A DNA stretch of 64,000 nt from Donghicola eburneus (GCF_900115865.1 NZ_FOXY01000006.1:1-64000); one strand, 5' to 3'; counted from the first letter of the stretch, positions 35,799 to 44,480 are shown. Numbers and translations: made by a program. Notes: generated by a model not told the origin, from the sequence alone.

Positions 35799-36082
35799 CG
35801 GTTTCTCCAGATTTTGTTATGTTTGCCATCAATGGATTTGTTGGAAACTATCGACTCTGCGTCGGGAAGTTCTCTTGAAATGGTGGCAGGTCCTGCGCGT
35901 TTCGTCCGAATTTTTGGGGAATTTGAGCCGATCTGCGCAGGTTCTTGCGATCACGTTAAAGGCTTGCTCAAGATTCAGGATCATAAATACCAATCTTGGC
36001 CCCGATTTCAGTGCTGGCCGATACCTTGACCTTCGTGCGGCGCGATCACACCTTGAGCCTCGCAAGACATCACGGAGGCACT

Positions 36083-37321
36083 ATGACGACTGATCCCATT
36101 TCCCCCGAAGCGCTCGATAAACTGGCTGATGTGGCCGTGAAGGTTGGGCTGAACCTGCAAGAGGGGCAGGATCTGGTTATCACCGCCCCGGTTGAGGCTC
36201 TGCCACTGGTTCGTCGGATCACCGCTGCCGCTTACCGCGCCGGTGCAGGTGTCGTGACACCGATTCTATCGGACGCTGGCATTACGCTGGCGCGGTTCGA
36301 AAATGCACAGGACGCGTCGTTCGATAAGGCGGCGGACTGGCTTTACGCTGGCATGGCCGAAGCGTTCAAAGGCAACGCTGCGCGATTGGCGATCGTTGGC
36401 GAAGATCCGATGTTGCTCGCCGAGCAAGACCCCGAAAAGGTCTCGCGCGCTGGAAAGGCAAATTCGATTGCCTACAAGCCTGCGCTTGAGAAAATCGCGA
36501 ATTTTGACATCAACTGGACGATTGTCAGCTACCCCACCGTGGCATGGGCCTCGCGGGTGTTTCCTGACCTGCCAGAGGCCGAGGCGGTCGAAAAACTGGC
36601 GAACGCGCTCTTCTCTTCTTCGCGCGTACTGGATGCAGACTCGGTTGCGAATTGGACCGATCACAATGCTAACTTGCGCAAGCGCACTGCGTGGCTGAAT
36701 GAACAGCGCTTCGATGCCCTGCATTTCTCTGGCCCGGGTACGGATCTGACGGTCGGGTTGGCCGAAGATCATGAATGGCATGGTGGCGCCTCCACCGCGA
36801 CGAACGGGATCACCTGCAATCCGAATATTCCCACCGAAGAAGTTTTCACCACCCCTCATTCAGCGCGCGTGGACGGCGTGGCTCGGTCGACAAAGCCCCT
36901 TTCGCATCAAGGTAGCCTGATCGATGACATCCAGGTTCGCTTTGAAGCTGGTAAGATTGTCGAGGCAAAAGCATCGAAAGGCGAAGCGGTGCTGCAAAAG
37001 CTTTTGGACAGCGATGAAGGCGCGCGGCGCTTGGGCGAGGTTGCGCTGGTGCCGCATTCATCGCCGATTTCGCAGTCCGGCGTCCTATTCTATAATACTT
37101 TGTATGATGAAAACGCCGCCTGCCACATCGCCTTGGGCCAGTGCTATTCGAAGTGTTTCATCAATGGCGGCGATCTGAGCTCAGAGGAAATCGCAGCACG
37201 CGGAGGCAACAGCAGTATGATCCACGTGGACTGGATGATCGGTAGTGCTGAGATGGATATCGACGGAATCTTGCATGACGGCACCCGGGTCCCCGTCTTC
37301 CGCAAGGGGGAATGGGCCTGA
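36083..37321 (+). CDS. aminopeptidase, M29 family
   Basis: 412 residues from ATG 36083, with GGAGG four bases upstream; upstream in-frame codons lack a site. M29 enzymes (thermophilic aminopeptidase AmpS/PepS group) are cytoplasmic dizinc exopeptidases. Conserved blocks: E-D-H-E-W near residue 245, N-I-P-T-E-E-V-F-T-T-P near 265 (metal-binding Glu), H-I-A-L-G near 345, N-G-G near 360, and the closing H-V-D-W-M-I-G (His/Asp ligands) near 385. Length is typical. No partner gene. Confidence 0.94.
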   Translation: MTTDPISPEALDKLADVAVKVGLNLQEGQDLVITAPVEALPLVRRITAAAYRAGAGVVTPILSDAGITLARFENAQDASFDKAADWLYAGMAEAFKGNAARLAIVGEDPMLLAEQDPEKVSRAGKANSIAYKPALEKIANFDINWTIVSYPTVAWASRVFPDLPEAEAVEKLANALFSSSRVLDADSVANWTDHNANLRKRTAWLNEQRFDALHFSGPGTDLTVGLAEDHEWHGGASTATNGITCNPNIPTEEVFTTPHSARVDGVARSTKPLSHQGSLIDDIQVRFEAGKIVEAKASKGEAVLQKLLDSDEGARRLGEVALVPHSSPISQSGVLFYNTLYDENAACHIALGQCYSKCFINGGDLSSEEIAARGGNSSMIHVDWMIGSAEMDIDGILHDGTRVPVFRKGEWA

Positions 37322-37655
37322 TTTGAAGCTGTCGCGTACCGTCAAAAGGTCCGCGACTCATAAAATTTCATCGCTTCTGAAACTTTTTCTGTATTTTTTT
37401 CGTTCCAAATGTTGTGCTTGATTACAAGTCAGCACCTATAGGCTGTGATAGACGTGTCAGAAAACCCTTTAATTTCAAGGTTCCCGCGCCTGTCGCGAAA
37501 CGTGCGTTTAGGCGAATTATACATTCCCATACTTACGGGTATGCCCCCTCCCCTAACGAGATCATTCTAAAATTCGGGGTTCGGCTTTAAATTTGTATGT
37601 AGGCGGTCGTTCTTAAAAGGGACGCGCCAATTAACATTTAACCCGTGAGACCGAA
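37322..37655. other. 334-bp gene-free region
   Basis: No open frame or RNA gene is evident. It is AT-rich around 37380-37430 with a T-run at 37390-37400, likely the end of the aminopeptidase transcript and the promoter of the small gene at 37656. No specific operator could be named. Confidence 0.4.
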
Positions 37656-37985
37656 ATGCTGAACAAATCACTCATTCTGCGTTTTCCCGACCTTCAAGGT
37701 GCACAGATGGCGGCCCCGTTCATGGTCGAGGGACTCGCGACCCAACTTGATGAGTTGCAGATCATCGATCTCAAAGTCATCATCGGGAAGGCGGGTGAAC
37801 TCGTGGTATCCGCTGGTTTCGAGGATGCCAAGACCCTCAAAAAAGCGGACTCCTTTTTCGCCGAGATGATCGAGACGATGAAGAAGTCATTCTTGTTCCG
37901 TGTCAACGTGTTTGACGCGGTCGCCGTAATGAACCTGAACGCGGACGCGATTGAAGCCAAGACGGCGGCGCGAGCCGCGGCTTAA
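37656..37985 (+). CDS. hypothetical protein, 109 aa
   Basis: Unrecognised. The protein starts M-L-N-K-S-L-I-L-R-F-P-D-L and alternates short strands and helices (L-K-V-I-I-G-K-A-G-E-L-V-V-S-A near 40, then a K/E-rich amphipathic helix). The layout somewhat resembles a STAS-like alpha/beta domain, but no signature supports that. There is no signal peptide. A strong terminator follows 30 bases later, so it is a stand-alone transcript. It sits at the left border of the repABC module and could be either core or cargo. Confidence 0.6.
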   Translation: MLNKSLILRFPDLQGAQMAAPFMVEGLATQLDELQIIDLKVIIGKAGELVVSAGFEDAKTLKKADSFFAEMIETMKKSFLFRVNVFDAVAVMNLNADAIEAKTAARAAA

Positions 37986-38015
37986 CGCATCTAACAGAGC
38001 TCCGAACCTCGTGTT

Positions 38016-38044
38016 AAACGCCCCGCCATCGTGTGGGGCGTTTT
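38016..38044 (+). terminator. rho-independent terminator
   Basis: Arms AAACGCCCC (38016-38024) and GGGGCGTTT (38035-38043), 10-base loop, then T. Ends the 109-residue gene and insulates the repABC module to the right. Confidence 0.75.
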
Positions 38045-38222
38045 GCTGTTTGCGATTCTGTTTTTGCGGTTACGTGGGTCCTGGACGGGGCCGCAATCAC
38101 CCAGAGAGACCTTCCAACTTGGTCCCAAAGGGCTAGGAATCCCCATTACTCTGGTGTCATTTACAAAAAGTGCTTGTCAGACTCGGGATGCGTAGGCCAT
38201 TAATTACGCTAACTAGAGAATA

Positions 38223-38252
38223 TGACGCCTATAACCGTAACAAACGGCGTCA
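38223..38252. promoter_or_regulatory. inverted repeat upstream of repA (possible RepA/RepB operator)
   Basis: TGACGCC (38223-38229) and GGCGTCA (38246-38252), 16-base spacer, ending 21 bases before the repA start. RepA autorepresses the repABC promoter in studied plasmids; this position suits an operator. Nothing else proves it. Confidence 0.4.
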
Positions 38253-38273
38253 CACCGAGGGCAGACTGAACGA

Positions 38274-39449
38274 ATGGCACAACAGGGCCGCATAGATCTA
38301 TTGGTTGGGCAGCATGCTGCAAGCTTGTCGGAACGCCTGCAAGCCCACCGCACGCAGCTGTTCCCACCAGATGCGAAACGTGCCCTGCGAAAGTTCACGA
38401 GCGGCGAAGTCGCAAACCTACTCGGTGTCAAAGACGCGTATCTGCGCAAACTTCATCTGGATGGTCGCGGACCAGAGCCCGAAATTCGCACTGGTGGCCG
38501 CCGCTATTACTCGACCGAAGATGTCCAAGCACTGCGCGATATGCTCGAAAAGGGCGCCAAGGTGCCTGGGACCTACCTGCCCGGCCGGACTGAGGGCGAC
38601 CACCTGCAGGTGATTACGGTCATCAACTTCAAGGGCGGCTCAGGCAAGACGACGACTTCTGCACATCTGGCGCAGAAGCTCGCGCTTGACGGCTATCGCG
38701 TTCTAGCGGTGGATTTGGACCCGCAGGCGAGCCTTTCGGCTTTGCACGGGTTTCAGCCGGAGTTCGACTTGTTGGACGGCGGCACGCTGTATGATGCGAT
38801 CCGCTATGATGATCCTGTTCCGTTAGCGGATGTGATCCAGAGCACCTATTTTACCAATCTCGACATCATTCCGGGTAATCTGGACTTGATGGAGTTCGAA
38901 CACGACACCCCCAAAGCTCTGGCAGAGCGGTCTGGCGATTTGTTCTTTACCCGCGTTGGCGAGAAACTTGCCGAAGTGGAGGCCAGCTACGACGTTGTTG
39001 TGATAGACTGCCCGCCTCAGCTGGGGTTTCTGACCATGTCCGCGCTCTCCGCGGCGACCGCGGTACTGGTGACGGTTCATCCCCAAATGCTTGATGTCAT
39101 GTCCATGTGTCAGTTCCTACTGATGACCTCCAATCTGCTTGGGGTCGTTGCAGAGGCCGGCGGGGACATGTCTTACGACTGGTTGCGGTACCTTGTGACG
39201 CGTTACGAACCTGGTGATGGTCCGCAGAACCAAATGGTCAGCTTTATGCGGTCCATGTTTGGCGAGCATGTGCTGAACCACACCGCGCTGAAGTCTACTG
39301 CGATTAGTGATGCCGGCATCACCAAACAGACCCTGTATGAAGTCGAAAAGAACCAGTTTCATCGCGCCACCTATGAACGGGCTATGGAGAGCCTGAACAA
39401 TGTGAATGGTGAGATTGAGGATCTGATCCAGAAGGCTTGGGGGCGCTGA
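38274..39449 (+). CDS. repA: plasmid partitioning protein RepA (ParA-type ATPase of repABC)
   Basis: 391 residues. RepA with RepB segregates repABC replicons and represses their promoter. An N-terminal helix-turn-helix (F-T-S-G-E-V-A-N-L-L-G-V near 42-53) precedes the deviant Walker A N-F-K-G-G-S-G-K-T-T (K at residue 120). Then D-L-D-P-Q-A near 150 and V-V-V-I-D-C-P-P-Q-L near 245. The long N-terminal domain separates RepA from chromosomal ParA. No strong ribosome site precedes ATG 38274. Its stop overlaps the repB start by one base (TGATG), so translation is coupled. Confidence 0.95.
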   Translation: MAQQGRIDLLVGQHAASLSERLQAHRTQLFPPDAKRALRKFTSGEVANLLGVKDAYLRKLHLDGRGPEPEIRTGGRRYYSTEDVQALRDMLEKGAKVPGTYLPGRTEGDHLQVITVINFKGGSGKTTTSAHLAQKLALDGYRVLAVDLDPQASLSALHGFQPEFDLLDGGTLYDAIRYDDPVPLADVIQSTYFTNLDIIPGNLDLMEFEHDTPKALAERSGDLFFTRVGEKLAEVEASYDVVVIDCPPQLGFLTMSALSAATAVLVTVHPQMLDVMSMCQFLLMTSNLLGVVAEAGGDMSYDWLRYLVTRYEPGDGPQNQMVSFMRSMFGEHVLNHTALKSTAISDAGITKQTLYEVEKNQFHRATYERAMESLNNVNGEIEDLIQKAWGR

Positions 39450-40360
39450 TGGCACGCAAGAACCTTCTCGGAAATCTCTCAAACCCCGCCGGAGAGGATG
39501 CGCCTGCTCCGGCTAAACCGCGTCGGACGACTGGTGCGATTGGAGCTGTGAGCCAGCAGATCGCTGACCTGAAAACGCGCGCTCTTGCCGAAATTCCTCC
39601 GGAGCTGATTGACGACGCTGGCCTCAAGGACCGGCTTGACGACGATCCAGACGGTTTGGCGGCGCTCGTCTCGTCTATAAAGGAATATGGCCAGCAGGTG
39701 CCCGTCTTGTTGAGGCAGTCGCCAACAGATGGCAACCGCTACGAGATCGTCTATGGCCGACGTCGAGTTGCAGCTCTGCGTGAATTGGGCATGCCGGTCC
39801 GTGCAATGGTTCGGGTGCTCAACGATCGGGACCTGATTGTCGCCCAAGGCCAAGAGAACGCAGCGCGCAAAGACCTGACGTTTATCGAGAAGGCGAATTT
39901 CGCGCGGCAGATGGTCGAGAACGGTTTTGAGCGCAAAGTCATTTGCGACGCGCTGCATATCGACAAGACCGTTATCAGCCGCATGCTCTCTGTGACGGAC
40001 GCGGTGCCCTATCCCATTATTATGGCGATTGGTGCGGCCCCCAGCGTGGGACGAGACCGCTGGCTCGCGCTCGCTGCGCGGATGCAGGGGCGCCCCCTTG
40101 AGCAAATCATTGACATGGCGCAGGGGCAAACCTCGGACGATCGCTTTCAGGCGGTCTTCGACGGGTTGGCGCCAGAGAAACTACCCAAGCGCAACACACG
40201 CAAGGAGCTGCGCACGGGTGCCGGAAAACCGTTGGGGGAAGTCAGCCGCAAAGGCGACAAAACTGTCCTGACGTTAAAAGACAAGGATGGGTTTGACGAC
40301 TGGTTGATCCAGAACCTTGATCGCATTCACTCAGAGTTTCTGAAGAACTCGGGCGAATAA
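39449..40360 (+). CDS. repB: plasmid partitioning protein RepB (ParB-type)
   Basis: 303 residues from ATG 39449, which overlaps the repA stop; the TTG at 39437 is inside repA. Centromere-binding partner of RepA. The ParB N-terminal domain contains Y-G-Q-Q-V-P-V-L-L-R, R-Y-E-I-V-Y-G-R-R-R near 100 and Q-E-N-A-A-R-K-D-L near 135, followed by the DNA-binding HTH (I-D-K-T-V-I-S-R-M-L near 175). It should bind the GTTGACAGCTGTCAAC sites at 40481 and 41747. Confidence 0.95.
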   Translation: MARKNLLGNLSNPAGEDAPAPAKPRRTTGAIGAVSQQIADLKTRALAEIPPELIDDAGLKDRLDDDPDGLAALVSSIKEYGQQVPVLLRQSPTDGNRYEIVYGRRRVAALRELGMPVRAMVRVLNDRDLIVAQGQENAARKDLTFIEKANFARQMVENGFERKVICDALHIDKTVISRMLSVTDAVPYPIIMAIGAAPSVGRDRWLALAARMQGRPLEQIIDMAQGQTSDDRFQAVFDGLAPEKLPKRNTRKELRTGAGKPLGEVSRKGDKTVLTLKDKDGFDDWLIQNLDRIHSEFLKNSGE

Positions 40361-40480
40361 ACAAGAGCAGTTTGAAACAGGAAAAGGAGGCACGACCCCG
40401 ACACCAGAAAAGAAAAGACCCCCCAGGACATACATCCCGAGAGGCCAATTCGTCTTAGCACTTCGAACCTACCCTTGGGA

Positions 40481-40496
40481 GTTGACAGCTGTCAAC
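40481..40496. promoter_or_regulatory. parS-like palindrome 1
   Basis: GTTGACAGCTGTCAAC, a perfect 16-bp palindrome. It fits the repABC parS consensus GTTNNNNGCNNNNAAC. The identical sequence recurs after repC at 41747-41762. Likely RepB binding site (centromere). Confidence 0.8.
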
Positions 40497-40524
40497 CATC
40501 GTTGAGTCCGATGGATGGTTTTTT
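40494..40524 (+). terminator. terminator-like hairpin before repC
   Basis: Arms AACCATC (40494-40500) and GATGGTT (40514-40520), then six T (40519-40524), just 18 bases before repC. An alternative stem CCATCG/CGATGG uses the same bases. In repABC plasmids such a structure, favoured when ctRNA binds, cuts repC expression by attenuation; assigning that role here is inference. Confidence 0.5.
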
Positions 40525-40542
40525 GTGTCGTCGTGACAAATT

Positions 40543-41721
40543 ATGGAACACATCTCAACGACGCCTTTTGGGCGGCGGCCGGTTTCGGCAGGACAATTGG
40601 CAGCTCAGCAAATGCTCGAGGCGCCGATCCCTGACACTGTGCCTGACAAGTGGACAATCATCAAAGAGCTCACGGCGGCGCGCCTGGCCTTTGGTGTGAC
40701 AGATCGTGACCTCGCGGTGCTGCATGCGCTTGTTAGTTTCCATCCCCATGATAGCTTGGCCGATGGCGAGGGGACTATTGTCTTTCCATCCAACGCGGCT
40801 TTGTCTGAACGCGCCCACGGTATGGCAGAGAGCACGCTTAGGCGGCATCTCGCAGCTTTGGTCAATGCGCAACTCATCATCCGACACGACAGCCCGAACG
40901 GCAAGCGTTATGCAGCGCGAGGTGTTGATGGGGGGATTGATCGGGCATTTGGTTTCGATTTGCGTCCTCTTCTTGTACGGCTGCCAGAAATTGGGCAGGC
41001 GGCCAGAGAGGCACGGGCGGCGGCATTACGTCTAAAGCGCTTGCGCGAGGCTGTGGTGCTCCGTTTACGCGACGCCGCGAAGCTGATTGCTTTTGGTAAA
41101 GAAGAGGCTGAAGGTAACTGGGATCAGGTTGAGGATCGACTAAAGCTGGTGCAGCGTTCGCTTCGCCGTAAGCTCTATGCAGATGAGCTGAATGAGTTAA
41201 ATCTGATCGCTGATCAGCTGCTCACCGACGTCAATGTCATTCTTTCTCATAATAAATCTGACAATATGAGCGGCAATGACGATGTAAATGAGCGGCACTT
41301 ACAATATTCAAACATAAAACATTCAGATTCTGAACCTTCCTTAAAAAAGGAATGGGCGGCCGAGGTTGAGCCCTCCCCTCAGGCGAAGCCGAAGCTTCCA
41401 CTCTATCTCGTGGTAAAAGCTTGCCCGGATCTGAACGATTACATTCCAACTGGTATCCATTCTTGGCCCGAACTTGTGACAGCTGCCAATTTCATCCGGC
41501 CCATGCTTGGGATTTCGGATGATGCGTGGAGACGTGCAGAAGCTGCGATGGGAAGCGAGGCTGCTGCAATCACTGTCGTCGGCATATTGCAAAGGGCGAG
41601 TGAAATTCGCAGCCCGGGTGGATATCTGCGCGCGCTGACCTCGAAGGCTGAATCTGGCGCCTTCTCTCCTGGGCCGATGATTATGGCGTTACTTGCGACC
41701 GAAAATCAAAGGGCGATGTGA
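40543..41721 (+). CDS. repC: replication initiator RepC
   Basis: 392 residues; initiator of repABC replicons, acting at an origin that usually lies inside the repC gene. It opens with the family pattern (T-P-F-G-R-R-P-V, then K-W-x-I-I-K-E-L-T-A-A-R near 42). The winged-helix region is S-T-L-R-R-H-L-A-A-L-V-N-A-Q-L-I near 95, and G-G-I-D-R-A-F-G-F-D-L-R-P-L-L near 130 is conserved. A variable acidic linker (~245-285) precedes the C-terminal domain (S-P-G-G-Y-L-R-A-L). Full-length and intact, so the replicon may be functional. Start ATG 40543 has a weak ribosome site, as expected if expression is limiting. Confidence 0.93.
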   Translation: MEHISTTPFGRRPVSAGQLAAQQMLEAPIPDTVPDKWTIIKELTAARLAFGVTDRDLAVLHALVSFHPHDSLADGEGTIVFPSNAALSERAHGMAESTLRRHLAALVNAQLIIRHDSPNGKRYAARGVDGGIDRAFGFDLRPLLVRLPEIGQAAREARAAALRLKRLREAVVLRLRDAAKLIAFGKEEAEGNWDQVEDRLKLVQRSLRRKLYADELNELNLIADQLLTDVNVILSHNKSDNMSGNDDVNERHLQYSNIKHSDSEPSLKKEWAAEVEPSPQAKPKLPLYLVVKACPDLNDYIPTGIHSWPELVTAANFIRPMLGISDDAWRRAEAAMGSEAAAITVVGILQRASEIRSPGGYLRALTSKAESGAFSPGPMIMALLATENQRAM

Positions 41722-41746
41722 TGTGCAGGAAATGGCAGTTGTCAGA

Positions 41747-41762
41747 GTTGACAGCTGTCAAC
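41747..41762. promoter_or_regulatory. parS-like palindrome 2
   Basis: GTTGACAGCTGTCAAC, identical to 40481-40496, 25 bases after the repC stop and about 275 bases before the second ParA gene. Predicted ParB/RepB site. Confidence 0.8.
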
Positions 41763-41875
41763 CTGCTGAGGTTTCGTGGTTTTTTAGTGAGAGGTTCGGT
41801 ATTAGCGTTTTGCTCCATGTGTCATGAAGGCGCGCTAATACCTTGCCAATTCAAGGCTTTTGGCGAAAAAGCGTC

Positions 41876-41916
41876 CAGAGCGCATCTAGTCTTATTCGTG
41901 ATGCTTGTGCGCTCTG
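41876..41916. promoter_or_regulatory. inverted repeat upstream of second ParA gene
   Basis: CAGAGCGCA (41876-41884) and TGCGCTCTG (41908-41916), perfect 9-bp arms with a 23-base spacer, about 120 bases before the second ParA start. Possible autoregulation site of the second partition pair, or a structured leader. Confidence 0.4.
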
Positions 41917-42038
41917 AGAGACTATATGTGGGATAAATGTCGCGATCGCTTTCTCGGCAAGACGTTAATTCCACAGGATTTTTGTTTTGCGTTGAATGCT
42001 GTTTCGGCGTAAATTGTAGATGAGCAGAAAATAACGTT

Positions 42039-43346
42039 GTGAGACAGGCTGTGTACACCTACGAGGAACTGAGCCACCTTCAGGCCCAATCTCTGAAATT
42101 GCAGAGCTGGATCCGTCAGCAGACATTCAGTCCAGAGAACATCAAGTATCTTCGCCGGTTTTCGAGCTGGGAGGTGGCTGAGTTGATCCTTGGGATTAAT
42201 CAGTCGACCTTCCGTGGGCGTTTGGCTTCGGACCCGAATTTGCCGAGCGGCGAGGTTGAACCTGATGGCCGTCAGCGTTGGTTCACATTGGACGAGATCA
42301 ACGAACTGCGCCGCCGGATCAAGGTGAACAAGAAGTCCCTCTTGCCGCCGCGCCCTGAGGGTAAGCGCGCTTTCCGTGCGGCGATTGCCAACTTCAAAGG
42401 TGGTGCGGGTAAATCGACGGTTGCGCTACACTTCGCTCATGCGGCTGCGTTGGATGGGTATCGGGTTCTCCTCGTAGATTTCGATCCGCAGGCGACGCTA
42501 TCCCACTCGATGGGTCTAACTGATGTGGCCGAAGAGTACACTGTTTGGGGCATCATGGCGCGCGACCTGATCCGCGAAACTGATCGGATGAATGCAGCGG
42601 TCGTTGGCGCGGCAAGTGGGACCGCCCTGCCCCAGCGGCAAATTCCAGCTTCTATCCGTGAGATGGGTCTTGATGCTCTCCGCCCTGCGGATTTCATCAA
42701 GGCGAGCGCATGGAGCACAATTGATGTGGTTCCAAGCTGCGCCAACGCGGCATTTGTCGAATTTGCCAGCGCGCAGTATCGTCATTTGAACCCGGAATGG
42801 AGCTTCTTTGCCTGTGTTTCGCGCTATCTCGATAGCATTCCGCACGACGCCTACGATCTAATAATCTTCGATTGCCCGCCCGCCATTGGCTATCAGTCTA
42901 TGAACGCGGTTTTCGCGGCGGACATGCTCTACATTCCCTCGGGACCCGGATACTGGGAATACGACTCGACCACGAGCTTTATCGGTCAGCTTGCCGAAGC
43001 GTTGGAGGACCTGTCTGCTGGCTATCAGGGCAGTGTTCCGGGATGTCATATGACCCTGCCCAAGGCCTTTGCCGATATCAAATTCCTGATGACCCGTTAC
43101 GAGCCAGGGAATGAGTTACATCGCGCGATGTACGAAGCCTTTCAGAAGGTTTTTGGCGAACACGTCACAACCAATCCGGTCGAGATGACACGCGCAGTCG
43201 AGCAATCTGGTCGGTTTCTCGCATCGGTCTACGAAATCGATTACCGCGATATGACCCGCGAAACATGGCGCCGTGCCCGAGCAAGCTTTGACCGTGCTTA
43301 CGAAGAATTCCGCGGCAACATCATCACCGCTTGGGACAAGATCTGA
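42039..43346 (+). CDS. second RepA/ParA-like partition ATPase
   Basis: 435 residues from GTG 42039; a second GTG at 42051 is possible. Built like RepA: an HTH (F-S-S-W-E-V-A-E-L-I-L-G-I near 46), then deviant Walker A N-F-K-G-G-A-G-K-S-T with the lysine again at residue 120, D-F-D-P-Q-A near 150 and L-I-I-F-D-C-P-P-A-I near 278. It is longer than the first RepA because of an insert around residues 180-225 and is clearly diverged from it, so it is not a recent duplicate. Followed after 11 bases by its own ParB gene. No second repC accompanies it. Confidence 0.92.
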   Translation: MRQAVYTYEELSHLQAQSLKLQSWIRQQTFSPENIKYLRRFSSWEVAELILGINQSTFRGRLASDPNLPSGEVEPDGRQRWFTLDEINELRRRIKVNKKSLLPPRPEGKRAFRAAIANFKGGAGKSTVALHFAHAAALDGYRVLLVDFDPQATLSHSMGLTDVAEEYTVWGIMARDLIRETDRMNAAVVGAASGTALPQRQIPASIREMGLDALRPADFIKASAWSTIDVVPSCANAAFVEFASAQYRHLNPEWSFFACVSRYLDSIPHDAYDLIIFDCPPAIGYQSMNAVFAADMLYIPSGPGYWEYDSTTSFIGQLAEALEDLSAGYQGSVPGCHMTLPKAFADIKFLMTRYEPGNELHRAMYEAFQKVFGEHVTTNPVEMTRAVEQSGRFLASVYEIDYRDMTRETWRRARASFDRAYEEFRGNIITAWDKI

Positions 43347-43357
43347 GGAGAACGACC

Positions 43358-44449
43358 ATGGCAAAGAAACGCCGGATGTTCGACATCAACATGCCCACAG
43401 AGATGCCAACGGATGCGCCGGAAGCGGCCGTTCCCACCAGCGCCCCTGCCCCGCGTCGTGGACCTATGGCCACCGCGATCTCTGAGGCGGCGAACAGCAC
43501 CCGCCAGCGTCAAGAGATCGAGGAAAAAATCCGCGCCGAGAATGACGCGCTGGCCCATGAGCATGTTCGGCTCAAAGGCTTGGGCCTTGTTATGGAATTG
43601 GTCCCGCTGAATGCGATTTCGACCAGCAAACTGACCCGTGACCGCGCCAAAGGATTGGATCTGGAGCTCGCAGAGCTAAAAGGATCGATCGCGGAGATCG
43701 GGCTTTCGAACCCGATCCGTCTCGAAACACGGACCGATGGGCTGTATGAGCTGGTCCAAGGGTTTCGTCGCCTCTCGGCCTACCGCGAACTTTTTGATGC
43801 GACAGGTGATGAGCAGTTCGCTGCCATTCCGGCTGTTGTGACAGAAGCGGGCGACACACTCGAAGACCTCTACCGCCGTATGGTCGATGAGAACTTGGTG
43901 CGCAAAGATATCTCGTTCGGTGAGATGGCCAAGCTTGCGCTTGAATACGCAAATGACCCTGAAACCGACGAAACAGAACCTGATAAGGCGGTTGCGACAC
44001 TATATAAGTCAGCCGGATATCAAAAGCGCAGCTATATCCGGAATTTCATTCGGTTGGTGCGTGAACTAGATGGGCATCTGCTCTATCTGCCGCAAATTCC
44101 GCGTGCTTTGGGGTTGTCGTTGGCGTCTCTGATAGAGGCGGACGGCGCTTTTGGCCAAAAAATCGTCAAATCGTTGGATGCCCTGCCCTCCCGAACTGCT
44201 GAAGAAGAGCTAGAAATTCTGCGCAGCTTCGCCAAAGAGGCTCAGCCTACCAAGATGGCAGCTGGCAAGTCTGGTGCAAAGCGCCCTGCCCCATCGAAGA
44301 CTAGTTTCGCTTTGGCGGTTGGCGACCGGTCGGCGAAATGCACCGCAGCTCAGGGTAAATTAGAGATCAAATTAGATCGCGATTTTTCATCCATGGATCA
44401 GGAGCGCTTGGAGCAAGCCATCCGTCAGTTCCTTGAGACTTTGGATTAA
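43358..44449 (+). CDS. second RepB/ParB-like partition protein
   Basis: 363 residues from ATG 43358, with GAGGAG seven bases upstream; the TTG at 43331 lies inside the ParA gene. An N-terminal basic leader (M-A-K-K-R-R-M-F-D-I-N-M-P) is followed by a helical segment and the ParB domain (G-L-S-N-P-I-R-L near 115, L-V-Q-G-F-R-R-L near 130, D-E-N-L-V-R-K-D near 182). HTH region Y-Q-K-R-S-Y-I-R-N-F near 225. The M-F-D-I-x-M-P leader is a feature of several alphaproteobacterial RepB/ParB proteins. A strong terminator closes the module. Confidence 0.92.
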   Translation: MAKKRRMFDINMPTEMPTDAPEAAVPTSAPAPRRGPMATAISEAANSTRQRQEIEEKIRAENDALAHEHVRLKGLGLVMELVPLNAISTSKLTRDRAKGLDLELAELKGSIAEIGLSNPIRLETRTDGLYELVQGFRRLSAYRELFDATGDEQFAAIPAVVTEAGDTLEDLYRRMVDENLVRKDISFGEMAKLALEYANDPETDETEPDKAVATLYKSAGYQKRSYIRNFIRLVRELDGHLLYLPQIPRALGLSLASLIEADGAFGQKIVKSLDALPSRTAEEELEILRSFAKEAQPTKMAAGKSGAKRPAPSKTSFALAVGDRSAKCTAAQGKLEIKLDRDFSSMDQERLEQAIRQFLETLD

Positions 44450-44480
44450 CGGTTCCCCTTAAGGGAAAACTGCCTCACTC

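Larger units (their letters stand above)
40361..40542. other. repB-repC intergenic region (expected incA/ctRNA locus)
   Basis: In studied repABC plasmids the repB-repC gap carries a small counter-transcribed RNA on the opposite strand that limits RepC synthesis. The 182-bp gap here is the right size, and its hairpins (palindrome 40481-40496; CCATCG/CGATGG around 40496-40514) could be the alternative structures of that control. I could not identify the ctRNA promoter or ends, so the RNA itself is not called. Confidence 0.45.
41722..42038. other. 317-bp intergenic region between repC and second ParA
   Basis: Contains the second parS-like palindrome (41747-41762) and a 9-bp inverted repeat (41876-41916). 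The bases after this palindrome (CAACC...TGAG...TCG.TGG..TTTTTT.GTG) resemble those after the first one, suggesting that the whole control element was duplicated. No gene is seen. Confidence 0.6.
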
